Positions 1-7,849 are shown, counted from the stretch's first letter. The stretch: DNA of 25,136 nucleotides from Balneolales bacterium (GCA_007120555.1 SKNL01000196.1:1-25136); one strand, 5' to 3'. Program-made: numbers and translations. The notes: a model not told the origin generated them from the letters alone.

Positions 1-325
1 CTCCAACGGGCAGCGAGGCAATCTCTTTGGTGCGCTGGACCTTGTCCCCTTCTTTGACGAACCGGGCACCACCAAAAAGGACGATACCGGCGTTGTCCTC
101 TTCCAGGTTCTGCACCATTCCACGGATCGGGTTGCCGTCCTCGTCCTTGCAATCGGGAAGCTCCACCAACTCACCTGCCTGGACTTTGGACAGTCCGTAT
201 ACCCTGGCAATTCCGTCCCCGACTTCAAGAACGGTACCGACATCATAGACATCCGTTTTTGTATCAAAGCCGGCCAGTTGTTTCCGGAGTATGGCGGATA
301 CTTCTTCTGGTTTTACATGACTCAT
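1..325 (-). CDS. atpA: ATP synthase F1 subunit alpha, N-terminal part (cut by window edge)
   Basis: About 108 N-terminal residues of the F1 alpha subunit, the non-catalytic nucleotide-binding subunit of the alpha3beta3 head. The visible part starts MSHVKPEEVSAILRKQL, the usual amphipathic start that contacts the delta subunit, and continues into the N-terminal beta-barrel (VGDGIARVYGL, then GELVELPD and GMVQNLEEDNAGIVLFG). It ends at IASLPVG just before the window edge, so the Walker A region is not visible. It is the last gene seen of the minus-strand atp unit and lies 29 bases after atpH. The ATG at 325-323 is chosen because it gives the normal family N-terminus. atpG, atpD and atpC are not in the window. 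Confidence 0.96.
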   Translation of the reverse strand, partial: MSHVKPEEVSAILRKQLAGFDTKTDVYDVGTVLEVGDGIARVYGLSKVQAGELVELPDCKDEDGNPIRGMVQNLEEDNAGIVLFGGARFVKEGDKVQRTKEIASLPVG

Positions 326-354
326 ATTGCTGCTCAATCAATACTTGTGAAAAC

Positions 355-900
355 TCACATTCCTGCTTTCTGGAATGAGGCTTCAAGTTGTTGTAGTTTG
401 TGTTTTACGGTTCCGTCAATGACGGTGTCATCGATACGGATGGCCATGCCGCCTTTCAAAGAGGGATCTTCCCTGAAAGTGAGAAGGACCTTGCCTCCCG
501 TTTTTTTCTCCAGCGCTTTTTTAAGGAGGTTGGTTTGATCGGATCCGGGCCTTTTTGTCACAAGAATTTCGATGTCCTGCAGGCCCTGTTCCTTTTTGTA
601 AAGCTGGCCGAATATGTAGGTGATTCCGGGGAGCTGATCCTCCCTCCTTTTTTCAATCATCAATCGGACGAGATTCCTGCTGATTTCCGAGAGATCCTTT
701 TCGAACAGCTCGGCAAGAACACGTGCCTTGATCTCGCGGGAGATGATCTGGCTTCTCAAAAAGAGAAGCAGGTCACCGGATCCGGAGATGCTTTCGCTGA
801 TCCGCTGCATATCGCGGGCAACGGCATCCACCTCATTGCGGCTTTTTGCCTCCTGGAACAGAGCGGAGGCGTAGCGATGGGCAACTTTTTTAACTACCAT
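355..900 (-). CDS. atpH: ATP synthase F1 subunit delta (OSCP)
   Basis: A 181-residue delta/OSCP subunit, the part of the peripheral stalk that joins the top of the alpha3beta3 head to subunit b. The N-terminal helical domain opens with VAHRYASALFQEA, the typical RYA-AL signature, and the C-terminal part has the conserved GGMAIRIDDTVIDGTVKHKL segment (around residues 149-168), matching the family pattern G-G-x-x-I-x-x-G/D-x-x-x-D-x-S/T. Length is normal. It starts 13 bases after the atpF stop and is followed by atpA, consistent with one transcript. There is no clear Shine-Dalgarno sequence before the ATG at 900. Confidence 0.95.
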   Translation of the reverse strand: MVVKKVAHRYASALFQEAKSRNEVDAVARDMQRISESISGSGDLLLFLRSQIISREIKARVLAELFEKDLSEISRNLVRLMIEKRREDQLPGITYIFGQLYKKEQGLQDIEILVTKRPGSDQTNLLKKALEKKTGGKVLLTFREDPSLKGGMAIRIDDTVIDGTVKHKLQQLEASFQKAGM

Positions 901-913
901 GAATCAGCGGGCA

Positions 914-1417
914 TTAGGTGAGTTCTTTGATGTAGCGGTCCACGATTTTCCTGTTACGCTCTTCATCGATCTCTTCATCCAGAATGCGGGAAGCTGCTTC
1001 GATGGCCATTTTTCCGACCTCTTCCCTGAGTTCAATCAAGGCTTTTTTCTTCTCCTGTTCAATGGTTGACCGCGCCTGGTCAAGGAGTTTTTCTGCTTCA
1101 GCCCTGGCTTTTTCGGTGCGGTCGGCACGCAGTGCTTCGGCCTCCTCTATCGCTTCCTTGCGCAGTCTCTGGGACATGGATTCGACCTCTTTCATGGCCT
1201 TTTCATTTTCCCGGGAGATGTGAAGGGCCTCCTCTTTGGCTTTTTGGGCCGCCTCCAGAGAATCCTTTATGGCTTTTTCACGTTCTCCAAGAGCATTGAG
1301 GATGGGCCTCCATGCAAACTTGGTGAGCAGGAAAAGGAACAGAAGGAAAGTGATGAGGATCCAGAAAAACAGACCGAAATCCACATCCAGCAGGCCTTGG
1401 GTAAAGACAGGATTCAT
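914..1417 (-). CDS. atpF: ATP synthase Fo subunit b
   Basis: A 167-residue subunit b, forming the membrane-anchored peripheral stalk as a dimer. One hydrophobic helix (about residues 14-35, GLFFWILITFLLFLFLLTKF) is followed by the family-typical FAWRPILNALGEREKAI and then a long, highly charged, uninterrupted helix (about 45-155) rich in Glu, Lys, Arg and Ala that fits the right-handed coiled coil of b. Only one b-type gene is present, so the stalk is probably a homodimer and not the b/b' pair of cyanobacteria. It sits between atpE and atpH, as usual. No obvious Shine-Dalgarno precedes the ATG at 1417. Confidence 0.95.
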   Translation of the reverse strand: MNPVFTQGLLDVDFGLFFWILITFLLFLFLLTKFAWRPILNALGEREKAIKDSLEAAQKAKEEALHISRENEKAMKEVESMSQRLRKEAIEEAEALRADRTEKARAEAEKLLDQARSTIEQEKKKALIELREEVGKMAIEAASRILDEEIDEERNRKIVDRYIKELT

Positions 1418-1464
1418 GGCAATGGTGTCAGGCGTTTACGAACAATGAAAAGCGTGGATAATAC

Positions 1465-1683
1465 TTACTTGAGAGCAAGAACAATACATACTACCTGTCC
1501 GAAAAGTGCAACACCCTCGATAAAGGCGGCCGAGATGAGCATGGATGTACGGATATCGCCGGAAGCTTCAGGCTGTCGGGCCGAGCCTTCCATGGCACTT
1601 TTACCGATCATACCAATACCGACAGCGGCACCGATGGTGGTGATTCCAGCTCCGAATCCAGCAGCTAAGTATGCTAATTCCAT
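1465..1683 (-). CDS. atpE: ATP synthase Fo subunit c (proton type)
   Basis: A 72-residue two-helix c subunit that builds the rotating ring. Helix 1 contains the glycine-rich GAGITTIGAAVGIG packing motif, the polar loop is SARQPE, and helix 2 carries the ion-binding carboxylate Glu56 in AAFIEGVALFG. Sodium-binding rings normally have Gln in helix 1 (here Met25, in GIGMIG) and Ser/Thr after the Glu (here Gly57), so the sequence points to protons as the coupling ion; this is inference from known ring structures. A good Shine-Dalgarno, GAGGT, lies 7-8 bases before the ATG at 1683. This is one of the few clear ones in the unit and fits the high translation needed for a multicopy subunit. Confidence 0.97.
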   Translation of the reverse strand: MELAYLAAGFGAGITTIGAAVGIGMIGKSAMEGSARQPEASGDIRTSMLISAAFIEGVALFGQVVCIVLALK

Positions 1684-1727
1684 TATTTTACCTCATTTAT
1701 TACAGTTAATTGTTTGCAGGGAAAAGA

Positions 1728-2792
1728 TCAGTGGCCATGCTCATCACTGTGGTCGGCCGTGGCCATTCCAATGAAGAGCGCTGACAAGATGGTGAACACA
1801 TAGGCCTGAATAAAGCCGACAAGCGCTTTGATCAGATAGATAAACAGCGTCAGGAAAACCCAGAACCATGAGGTCCCGTACGCCACGCCCGATCCGAAAA
1901 GATCGGCAAAAATGAAAATGGTTCCTAAGATCGACAAAATGAGAATTTTTCCGGAGGCCATGTTGGCAAAGAGTCGGATGCAGAGAGCAAAGGGTTTGGT
2001 GAAAAGTCCGATCAGCTCCACCGGCAGCAGGATGAACTTGATGGGAACCGGCACCCCTGGGAACCAGAACACGTGCCTCCAGTGGTCCTTGCTTGCAAAG
2101 ATCTGTGTCGCCGAAAAAGTGAACAGTGCCAGAGCCGCAGTCACGGTGATATCGGCCGTAGCGGAGACGCCCCATGGCATCAGACCGAAGAAATTCATGA
2201 AGAGGATGAAGAAAAACACGGTCAGCAGGTAAGGGGTGAACATCTGGTATTTTTGAGAACCGATGTTCTGCAGAGCGATTTCATCACGGATAAAGATGAC
2301 CAGTGTTTCAAAAATATTCTGAAAGGGTCCCTGAGGTTCTGTAATTCGTCCGGTACCCTTGCGGTACTTTTTAGAAAGCGGGATAAAGATCAGGAAAGTC
2401 AGCAGGGCTGCAAGCCAGAAAAAAACCAGGTGGTTCGTAATGGAAAAGTCAAATTGCGGAGAGGTGCCGTCAAGGCGGACGATCTGATAGCTGGCCGGTT
2501 TGATGCGCCCGTCCACAGTCACCGGGTAGGCATCCACATAGGCGGCGTCTGTGAACAGCTCGCTCTTGTTGAGCAGCGAGGTGGTGCTTCGGTAGACATG
2601 GACGTTTCCATTGTCGTAGATGAGGCGGGGCAATTCAATGGTCGTCAGCGGTTTGAAATCGAGGTAATATTTGTCGACCACCTTGCCGATGAGGTCAATC
2701 CGGTTTTCGCTGCCGGTATCTGCATTGGAAACAACAGCAACACTTGTAGTAAATACAAGAGTCATAAGGAGAAAGCGCAGAAGTTGTTTCAT
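1728..2792 (-). CDS. atpB: ATP synthase Fo subunit a
   Basis: A 354-residue subunit a, the stator channel for protons. A signal-like hydrophobic N-terminus (residues 1-24) is followed by an extra-cytoplasmic region up to about residue 115 and then the membrane core. The core has FFGLMPWGVSATADI (about 201-215), the essential arginine Arg273 in KPFALCIRLFANMASGK, and Gln329 in LVGFIQAYVFTILSALF near the end. The C-terminus is His/Asp-rich. It is longer than the E. coli protein (271 residues) because of the N-terminal part, which is common in Bacteroidota. The frame stays open far upstream, but that stretch overlaps the preceding membrane-protein gene and looks non-coding, so the ATG at 2792 before KQLLRFLLM is chosen. 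Confidence 0.94.
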   Translation of the reverse strand: MKQLLRFLLMTLVFTTSVAVVSNADTGSENRIDLIGKVVDKYYLDFKPLTTIELPRLIYDNGNVHVYRSTTSLLNKSELFTDAAYVDAYPVTVDGRIKPASYQIVRLDGTSPQFDFSITNHLVFFWLAALLTFLIFIPLSKKYRKGTGRITEPQGPFQNIFETLVIFIRDEIALQNIGSQKYQMFTPYLLTVFFFILFMNFFGLMPWGVSATADITVTAALALFTFSATQIFASKDHWRHVFWFPGVPVPIKFILLPVELIGLFTKPFALCIRLFANMASGKILILSILGTIFIFADLFGSGVAYGTSWFWVFLTLFIYLIKALVGFIQAYVFTILSALFIGMATADHSDEHGH

Positions 2793-2818
2793 CACGATAC
2801 CGACGTATGCCCTCTGTG

Positions 2819-3175
2819 TTAACGTGTTAGAATAAATGTCTCGAAAGCGGATTTGCAAATATAGGAAAATAATAATGCAACTGTAAAGCCAATTTGATTC
2901 AATTCGGTAAAAACAAAAACAACAACAACCGACACGCCGATGAATATCATACGGGTGAACATGGCAATCAGCATGGCGGTCATATATCTGTTCATCGATC
3001 CACCGCTCATCCTGACGAAAGGATAGAAGCTGGCAATGGCAAGCACCGTGGTAATCACAAGGGCTACGGGTATCGGAAGGAAGATTTCGAGTCCAGCCAG
3101 CAGGTACAGGGGTACACCGGCGAGAACCAGGCATGCGATGTCAAATACAATGACATAGCCGCTAAATCGGATCAT
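2819..3175 (-). CDS. Four-helix membrane protein in the atpI position
   Basis: A 118-residue protein with four predicted membrane segments (about residues 5-25, 30-55, 65-88 and 95-115) and almost no soluble domain. It lies between atpZ and atpB, where many operons carry atpI, a helper thought to assist c-ring assembly or magnesium supply. The sequence is not close to classical AtpI, so that role rests on position and topology. Start choice: a GTG at 3196 is in frame and gives seven extra residues, but the sequence AAAAGGAGGGAA stands just before the ATG at 3175 and is a near-perfect ribosome binding site, though closely spaced. The gene overlaps the end of atpZ by 14 bases, suggesting translational coupling. 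Confidence 0.7.
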   Translation of the reverse strand: MIRFSGYVIVFDIACLVLAGVPLYLLAGLEIFLPIPVALVITTVLAIASFYPFVRMSGGSMNRYMTAMLIAMFTRMIFIGVSVVVVFVFTELNQIGFTVALLFSYICKSAFETFILTR

Positions 3176-3461
3176 TTCCCTCCTTTTCGGATTCACTGTC
3201 GGTTTCCTTGGTTTGTAAAGATGTGTTATTGTTTGAATGTGTGTCCTTGTATTCGCTTTTTCCTGTTTTGACGGCCAGTTTGATCACAATGGAGATCAGG
3301 CTTCCGAACCCAAGCAATGCCCCGACGATCACGCCCCAGGGGGAGAGGTCCCATCGCTTGTCCACATATATGCCAATCACAACAGGTATAATCATTGATG
3401 CGGCGATGTGGATCCCCAAAGCGATGAATTCACCGTATTTAACGAGGTTTCGGATGGGCAT
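3162..3461 (-). CDS. atpZ: AtpZ/AtpI-family two-helix protein
   Basis: A 99-residue AtpZ-type protein with two membrane helices (about residues 11-31 and 42-64) joined by the family-typical loop GIYVDKRWDLSPWG, followed by GALLGFGSL. AtpZ and AtpI proteins are encoded at the head of many atp operons and have been linked to assembly or magnesium import; the exact role is unsettled. The C-terminal tail (about 70-99) is very polar and low in complexity (runs of Asn, Ser, Glu). The frame is open upstream as far as 3704, but that part overlaps bactofilin and has no family similarity, so the ATG at 3461 (MPIRNLVKYGEF) is taken. No good Shine-Dalgarno is visible. Confidence 0.85.
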   Translation of the reverse strand: MPIRNLVKYGEFIALGIHIAASMIIPVVIGIYVDKRWDLSPWGVIVGALLGFGSLISIVIKLAVKTGKSEYKDTHSNNNTSLQTKETDSESEKEGNDPI

Positions 3462-3537
3462 GCGTATCAGTTGCAAGCTTAAGGGCCAGGCAGGGACCTG
3501 CGGGGGGGGTTGCAATAACGCAGGGCCGCTGTTGGCA

Positions 3538-3984
3538 TCAGCTTTCTTTCTTTTCCGGCTGTTTTTTCCAGGTGTCTTTGTTATTTCCCCTACCGGCATC
3601 GGAAGCAGCCAGGTCGCCCATCTTGCAGGATCCGTCGATGTGAGCCCCCTCTTCCACCATGAGTGTTTTGGTCTGTATGTCGCCCGATATTTTGGCCGAA
3701 GCACGAAGGATGAGCCGGTTTGAGATTTTCAGTTCACCCTGGATAGTGCCGGCAATATCGGCTTCCTTTGCAACAAGGTCACCCTTGACCAGGCCGGATT
3801 CCGAAACAATGCATTTACTGTCAGCATGCACCTCTCCTTCGACGGTGCCCGAAATGCGGAAGTCGCTTTTGCTTTTGAAGGTGCCTGTGAGAACAGAGCC
3901 GGCGCTTATGATATTGATGTTGGGTTGTCCGGGGATATCATTTTTCATGGCAGACTTTTGTGTTTTTGAGTTTTTTCCAAACAT
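3538..3984 (-). CDS. Bactofilin (polymer-forming cytoskeletal protein)
   Basis: A 148-residue bactofilin. These proteins self-assemble without nucleotide into filaments at the membrane and localise cell-wall enzymes. The central region (about residues 25-125) is the right-handed beta-helix: repeated short strands such as GSVLTGTFKSKSDFRISGT, GEVHADSKCIV, GLVKGDLVAKEADIAGT, GELKISNRLILRASAKISGD and KTLMVEEGAHIDGS. The N-terminus MFGKNSK and the basic, polar C-terminus are typical flanking tails. It lies 44 bases after the M23 peptidase gene. Bactofilin next to an M23 peptidase is a known pairing (for example CcmA with Csd proteins in Helicobacter), so it probably positions that enzyme. A 76-base spacer separates it from atpZ. 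Confidence 0.93.
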   Translation of the reverse strand: MFGKNSKTQKSAMKNDIPGQPNINIISAGSVLTGTFKSKSDFRISGTVEGEVHADSKCIVSESGLVKGDLVAKEADIAGTIQGELKISNRLILRASAKISGDIQTKTLMVEEGAHIDGSCKMGDLAASDAGRGNNKDTWKKQPEKKES

Positions 3985-4028
3985 ACTGGAGGATAGATAA
4001 TATTGTGATTAATGGGGTAAGAGCGGTG

Positions 4029-4901
4029 TTAATTTACATTTATATAGTATTCCGGGTCAAGCGAGACTCCGTTTTTCCACAATTCAAAGTGAACATGGGG
4101 GCCGGAGGCCAGCAGGCCGGTTTCACCTACTTTTCCGATGACATCCCCTTTTCGGACCACATCCCCGGTCCGGTGGATCACTTCGGAAAAATGTTTGTAG
4201 ATGGTAACGTATCCACCGGAATGGAGGATGTGAACGGTATACCCGTTGTTGATGGTCCATTCCGAGCTTGCGATTACGCCATCGGCTACGGTGCGCACGT
4301 CCGTGCCTTTCCGTGCGGCAATATCCAATCCGAAGTGTCCGATATCCGGCTGATATCTGCCGGTAAGGGTGCCGGTTACGGGCGGTTCAGCCGGAAACCG
4401 TACCTCACCCGAGAAGATATCGGAGTGAATGACCTGCTCCCCTTGCAGGGATTGCACGCCGGGAATATGAGCCAGGCGGTAGGTTACTGCGGAGCGTTCG
4501 GGTTCGTGTTCGGGCTCACTCTGTACAGCATTCCATTCCGGCGTGGACCTGATGTTGAATACGGTATCGGCCCCCTCACGGATCACGCGTTGAATTTGAT
4601 TGAGTTGCTGGTCGCGGACTTTCAGGGAATCCTGAAGAGCGAGGACCCTTTCATGGACCTGGATCACCGAGCTGCGTATGGCACGGTTCTCCATGTTGAA
4701 AAAGTAGGTTCCGAGCGGTGTGAAGTAGATAAGCAGGAACACCAGCAGAACTATGGCGATGTTCAGTCCAGCCAGAAACGCCATGAGCTTTCCCGGTTTG
4801 AGCGCATAACTCTCCTGCTGATGCGGGTTGTCGTCATCGAACAGCAAAATGGTCACCTCTTCGCGGCGACGTTCGAAAAGTTTCTTAAGCAGTTTTTTCA
4901 C
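4029..4901 (-). CDS. Membrane-anchored M23 family metallopeptidase
   Basis: A 290-residue zinc endopeptidase that probably cuts peptide cross-links in the cell wall. A short basic cytoplasmic N-terminus is followed by one membrane helix (about residues 40-60), a helical linker likely to form a coiled coil (about 70-110), and the LytM/M23 domain (about 175-285). The zinc ligands are visible: His189 and Asp193 in GHFGLD and His271 in the HVHFELW motif, with His269 of that motif and His237 (YKHF) as catalytic histidines. All key residues are present, so it should be active, unlike the degenerate EnvC/NlpD class. The start is a GTG at 4901; there is no in-frame ATG upstream before a stop. It precedes bactofilin, its probable scaffold partner. 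Confidence 0.93.
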   Translation of the reverse strand: MKKLLKKLFERRREEVTILLFDDDNPHQQESYALKPGKLMAFLAGLNIAIVLLVFLLIYFTPLGTYFFNMENRAIRSSVIQVHERVLALQDSLKVRDQQLNQIQRVIREGADTVFNIRSTPEWNAVQSEPEHEPERSAVTYRLAHIPGVQSLQGEQVIHSDIFSGEVRFPAEPPVTGTLTGRYQPDIGHFGLDIAARKGTDVRTVADGVIASSEWTINNGYTVHILHSGGYVTIYKHFSEVIHRTGDVVRKGDVIGKVGETGLLASGPHVHFELWKNGVSLDPEYYINVN

Positions 4902-4997
4902 GGGATAACACCGGGATGTTCCGGCCTGTGCAACAGTTGTAGATGGTGGTCATCAATGTATGCAAATGTGGCAACAAAAGCTTCATCATCGGAGTAA

Positions 4998-5027
4998 GGC
5001 ATCGCTGCCACTTGCAGCAGCGATACC
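4998..5027 (-). terminator. Hairpin downstream of guaB, possible weak terminator
   Basis: Eleven paired bases (GGUAUCGCUGC with GCAGCGAUGCC, one G-U pair) around an eight-base loop, starting 11 bases after the guaB stop. There is no clear U-tract directly after the stem, so it may act as a 3'-end stabiliser or a weak or Rho-assisted terminator and not a classical intrinsic one. It would separate guaB from the M23/bactofilin/atp unit. Confidence 0.45.
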
Positions 5028-5038
5028 GCAATAAAAGA

Positions 5039-6517
5039 TCATTTGCCCGAATAGTTCGGGGCCTCCTGGGTTATCTGCACCGAATGGGGGTGGCTTTCAA
5101 GGATTCCTGCGGCGGATATGTGCACGAACTGAGCGTCTTTCAGTTCCTTTATGTTTGCCGCGCCGCAGTAACCCATGGCCGCTTTCAGGCCGCCGGTCAT
5201 CTGGAAAACCACCTCGGAAAGATGTCCCTTGTAGGGTACGCGTCCTTCAATACCCTCCGGAACCAGTTTCTTGATATCGTCCTCGACATCCTGGAAGTAC
5301 CGGTCCTTGCTGCCCTGGTTCATGGCACTCAGGCTGCCCATTCCGCGGTAGGTTTTGAATTTCCGGGCTTCATAAATGATGGTCTCGCCCGGACTCTCGT
5401 CCACCCCGGCGAACAGCGACCCGATCATCACCGCTGTCGCTCCGCCGGCGATGGCCTTGGGAATATCACCGGTCTGCTTGATGCCGCCATCGGCAATCAG
5501 GCCGATTCCGGCCTTCGAGGTATAGTCCGCGACTTCCATGACGGCGCTGAGCTGAGGCACACCAACGCCTGTGACGATACGGGTGGTACATATGGATCCG
5601 GGACCGACGCCTACCTTGACAACATCCGCTCCTGCCTTGTGCAGCGCTTCTGCGGCTTCTGCTGTGGCAATATTGCCTGCAATGATCCTCAGATCAGGCC
5701 AGTCGGTCCTGATCTGGCGGACCGTTTCGATCACTCCCAGGGAATGGCCATGGGCCGTATCCACGGTGATGATATCGACACCTGCTTCAACAAGGGCGGC
5801 CGTGCGTTCGTGTGTCTCGGGGGAGATGCCTACGGCAGCCCCAACCCGCAGACGGCCCATTTCATCCTTGCAGGCATTCGGGAAATTTTTCTTCTTTTCA
5901 ATGTCCTTGAACGTAATGAGGCCGACGAGGACGCCCTCCTTATTTACGATAGGGAGCTTTTCGATCTTGTACTTCTGGAGGAGTTTTTCGGCGGTTTCAA
6001 GGGTGGTCCCCTCCACTCCGGTGACCAGGTTTTCCGAGGTCATGATATCGCCAAGTCTGGTAGCCGGATCCGATTCGAAGCGCAGGTCGCGATTGGTGAC
6101 GATTCCCTCCAGCACGTGGTTGTCGTTGACAATCGGGATTCCGCCAATCTGAAGACTGTTCATAAGGCTGCGTGCTTCAGCGACCCTTGCCCCGCGCTTC
6201 AGCGTAATAGGGTCCACGATCATGCCGCTTTCACTGCGTTTGACCAGCCGTACCTGCCCGGCCTGGTCTTCAATGGGCATATTCTTGTGCAGCATGGCAA
6301 TGCCACCTTCCCGCGCAAGTGCTATGGCAAGCCTGTATTCGGACACCGTATCCATTGCAGCACTGATTATGGGGATGTTGAGTGTGAGTCCGGGCGCAAG
6401 CTCCGTCTTTGTATCTACATTGCGAGGAAGAACCTTGGAGTATCCCGGGATTAACAGGACATCATCATAGGTGAGACCTTGACGGGTGATTTTCTGGTCG
6501 GATTTCCTTGAAGTCAT
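5039..6517 (-). CDS. guaB: IMP dehydrogenase
   Basis: A 492-residue IMP dehydrogenase, which oxidises IMP to XMP with NAD+, the committed step of GMP synthesis. The N-terminus has the typical LTYDDVLLIPGYSKVLPRNVD. A tandem CBS (Bateman) module occupies about residues 98-208 (GIPIVNDNHVLEGIVTNRDLRF and KLPIVNKEGVLVGLITFKDI). The catalytic barrel carries GVGPGSICTTRIVTG with the nucleophile Cys310, the phosphate-binding IADGGIKQTGDI, and the mobile flap RGMGSLSAMNQGSKDRYFQ with the Arg-Tyr pair at 406-407. Length and motif order are normal for the bacterial enzyme. It is transcribed alone, divergent from the polysaccharide cluster, with an 86-base shared upstream region. Confidence 0.98.
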   Translation of the reverse strand: MTSRKSDQKITRQGLTYDDVLLIPGYSKVLPRNVDTKTELAPGLTLNIPIISAAMDTVSEYRLAIALAREGGIAMLHKNMPIEDQAGQVRLVKRSESGMIVDPITLKRGARVAEARSLMNSLQIGGIPIVNDNHVLEGIVTNRDLRFESDPATRLGDIMTSENLVTGVEGTTLETAEKLLQKYKIEKLPIVNKEGVLVGLITFKDIEKKKNFPNACKDEMGRLRVGAAVGISPETHERTAALVEAGVDIITVDTAHGHSLGVIETVRQIRTDWPDLRIIAGNIATAEAAEALHKAGADVVKVGVGPGSICTTRIVTGVGVPQLSAVMEVADYTSKAGIGLIADGGIKQTGDIPKAIAGGATAVMIGSLFAGVDESPGETIIYEARKFKTYRGMGSLSAMNQGSKDRYFQDVEDDIKKLVPEGIEGRVPYKGHLSEVVFQMTGGLKAAMGYCGAANIKELKDAQFVHISAAGILESHPHSVQITQEAPNYSGK

Positions 6518-6554
6518 GAAAGGGCAGACATTTGATTGGCGTTTATGTAAATTA

Positions 6555-6562
6555 CAAAATTA
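6555..6562 (-). promoter_or_regulatory. Possible guaB promoter (-7 box TAATTTTG)
   Basis: On the minus strand TAATTTTG matches the Bacteroidota TAnnTTTG -7 element about 38 bases before the guaB ATG. The -33 element is weak or absent: no TTTG lies at the expected 17-23 base distance. It is given as a candidate only; the AT-rich spacer between guaB and the aminotransferase gene must hold promoters for both directions. Confidence 0.35.
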
Positions 6563-6603
6563 ATCGCGTTATGCGAACCGACATTTTTCCCAATTTTTTT
6601 TTC

Positions 6604-7776
6604 ATGAGCGAATTCATCCCGTTTAACCGAATCTGCAGAGGATCGGAAGAGCTTGAAGCGGTTCAGAAAGTTATGGAGGAGGGCAGCTGGCATGGGGACG
6701 GTCCGGTCGGGAAACGGGTGGAAGCCGTGTTGCGCCGGTGGCTAGGGACGCGTCACTGCTTTCTGACGACCTCGTGCACACATGCGCTGGAAATGGCCAT
6801 GATCGTACTGGAGATAGGTCCCGGCGATGAGGTGATCATGCCGGGTTTTACGTTTGTGTCGACGGCAAACGCCGTCTGCATGCGGGGCGGGACGCCGGTC
6901 TTTGCCGAAATCCGGGAGGCGGATCTCAACCTCGATCCGGACGATGTGGCCCGCCGCATCACTCCGGCTACACGCGCTGTAATTCCGGTGCATTACGCCG
7001 GGGTTTCTGCAGATTTTGACGGTCTCCACAGGGTCATAAAGGAACAGGAAAATGTCACCGGCGGCAAAATAGCCTTAGTAGAAGATGCCGCCCAGGCGCT
7101 TGGAGCCCGTTGGAACAACCGGTTTCTGGGCACGGTGGGTGATATTGGCTGTTTCAGCTTCCATGATACCAAAAACATCACTTGCGGTGAAGGAGGTGCC
7201 TTTGTCACCGGCGATAACGAGCTGGCCGTGAGAGCGGAACGGGTGCGTGAAAAAGGGACGAACCGGTCGGCTTTCCTGCGGGGAGAGGTGGACAAATATA
7301 CCTGGGTCGGCCCCGGCAGCAGCTACATCCCCTCCGAGATCCTGTCCGCGGTGCTGGAAGCGCAACTTCAGAAAAAGGAAGCCATCCAGCAGGCCAGGGA
7401 GTCTGTCTGGAATACGTATCGCAGGGTGCTTGAACCTGCCGCGGACCGTGGCTGGATTTTTCTGCCGCAGGTTCCCGGCTATGCCCGGCCCAACTACCAC
7501 ATATTCTATTTTCGCGTGCAGCGTGTGCGTGACCGCAACCCGCTGCTCAAAGAATTAAAAAATGCGGGCATCGATGCCACCTTTCATTATGTGCCGCTGC
7601 ACAACTCTCCCTGGGCCCGGTCGACACTGGGTGACGTCCCTGCATTGCCAGGGACCGAGCGACTGGCCGATTCCCTGATCCGGCTGCCTCTCTGGCCCGG
7701 ACTCTCCGACCGGATCGAAGAAGTGGCTGAACGCGTGCATAAAGTGATGATTCGCTATTTTGATTCACCGGGTTGA
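6604..7776 (+). CDS. wecE: WecE-like sugar aminotransferase (DegT/DnrJ/EryC1/StrS family)
   Basis: A 390-residue PLP-dependent nucleotide-sugar aminotransferase. It follows E. coli WecE (dTDP-4-oxo-6-deoxyglucose transaminase) through many motifs: GDEVIMPGFTFVSTANA, IPVHYAGV, VEDAAQALGA (Asp161 binds the PLP ring nitrogen), DIGCFSFHDTKNITCGEGG with PLP-lysine Lys190, REKGTNRSAF, and VDKYTWVGPGSSYIPS. The likely product is a dTDP-4-amino-4,6-dideoxyhexose for a surface glycan. The exact sugar cannot be read from sequence, and the rest of a dTDP-sugar pathway (rmlA, rmlB) is not in the window. The ATG at 6604 gives MSEFIPFNRI, matching the family N-terminus; the earlier in-frame ATG at 6532 would add 24 residues unlike the family. 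First gene of the cluster. Confidence 0.9.
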   Translation: MSEFIPFNRICRGSEELEAVQKVMEEGSWHGDGPVGKRVEAVLRRWLGTRHCFLTTSCTHALEMAMIVLEIGPGDEVIMPGFTFVSTANAVCMRGGTPVFAEIREADLNLDPDDVARRITPATRAVIPVHYAGVSADFDGLHRVIKEQENVTGGKIALVEDAAQALGARWNNRFLGTVGDIGCFSFHDTKNITCGEGGAFVTGDNELAVRAERVREKGTNRSAFLRGEVDKYTWVGPGSSYIPSEILSAVLEAQLQKKEAIQQARESVWNTYRRVLEPAADRGWIFLPQVPGYARPNYHIFYFRVQRVRDRNPLLKELKNAGIDATFHYVPLHNSPWARSTLGDVPALPGTERLADSLIRLPLWPGLSDRIEEVAERVHKVMIRYFDSPG

Positions 7777-7849
7777 CATATTTCGTGACCGTTTTTTTTC
7801 ACCGCTGCGCTCCGCTAGTCCTGATGAACAAGAATCACTTTCTTCCTAA

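Noticed and set aside
2793..3134. N-terminal extension of atpB
   Set aside because: The open frame overlaps the upstream membrane-protein gene, is rich in Cys, His and Arg unlike any subunit a, and a proper signal-like start exists at 2792.
3462..3704. N-terminal extension of atpZ through the bactofilin 3' end
   Set aside because: Overlaps bactofilin in another frame and has no AtpZ similarity.
4943..6454. Open frame of 503 codons on the plus strand opposite guaB
   Set aside because: It is antisense to a complete IMP dehydrogenase, has no recognisable domain and its composition follows the complementary gene.
7774..7797. TTGACA as a promoter element, and the T8 run as a terminator, after the aminotransferase gene
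   Set aside because: TTGACA is formed partly by the stop codon with no matching -10 box, and only a poorly paired stem precedes the T run.
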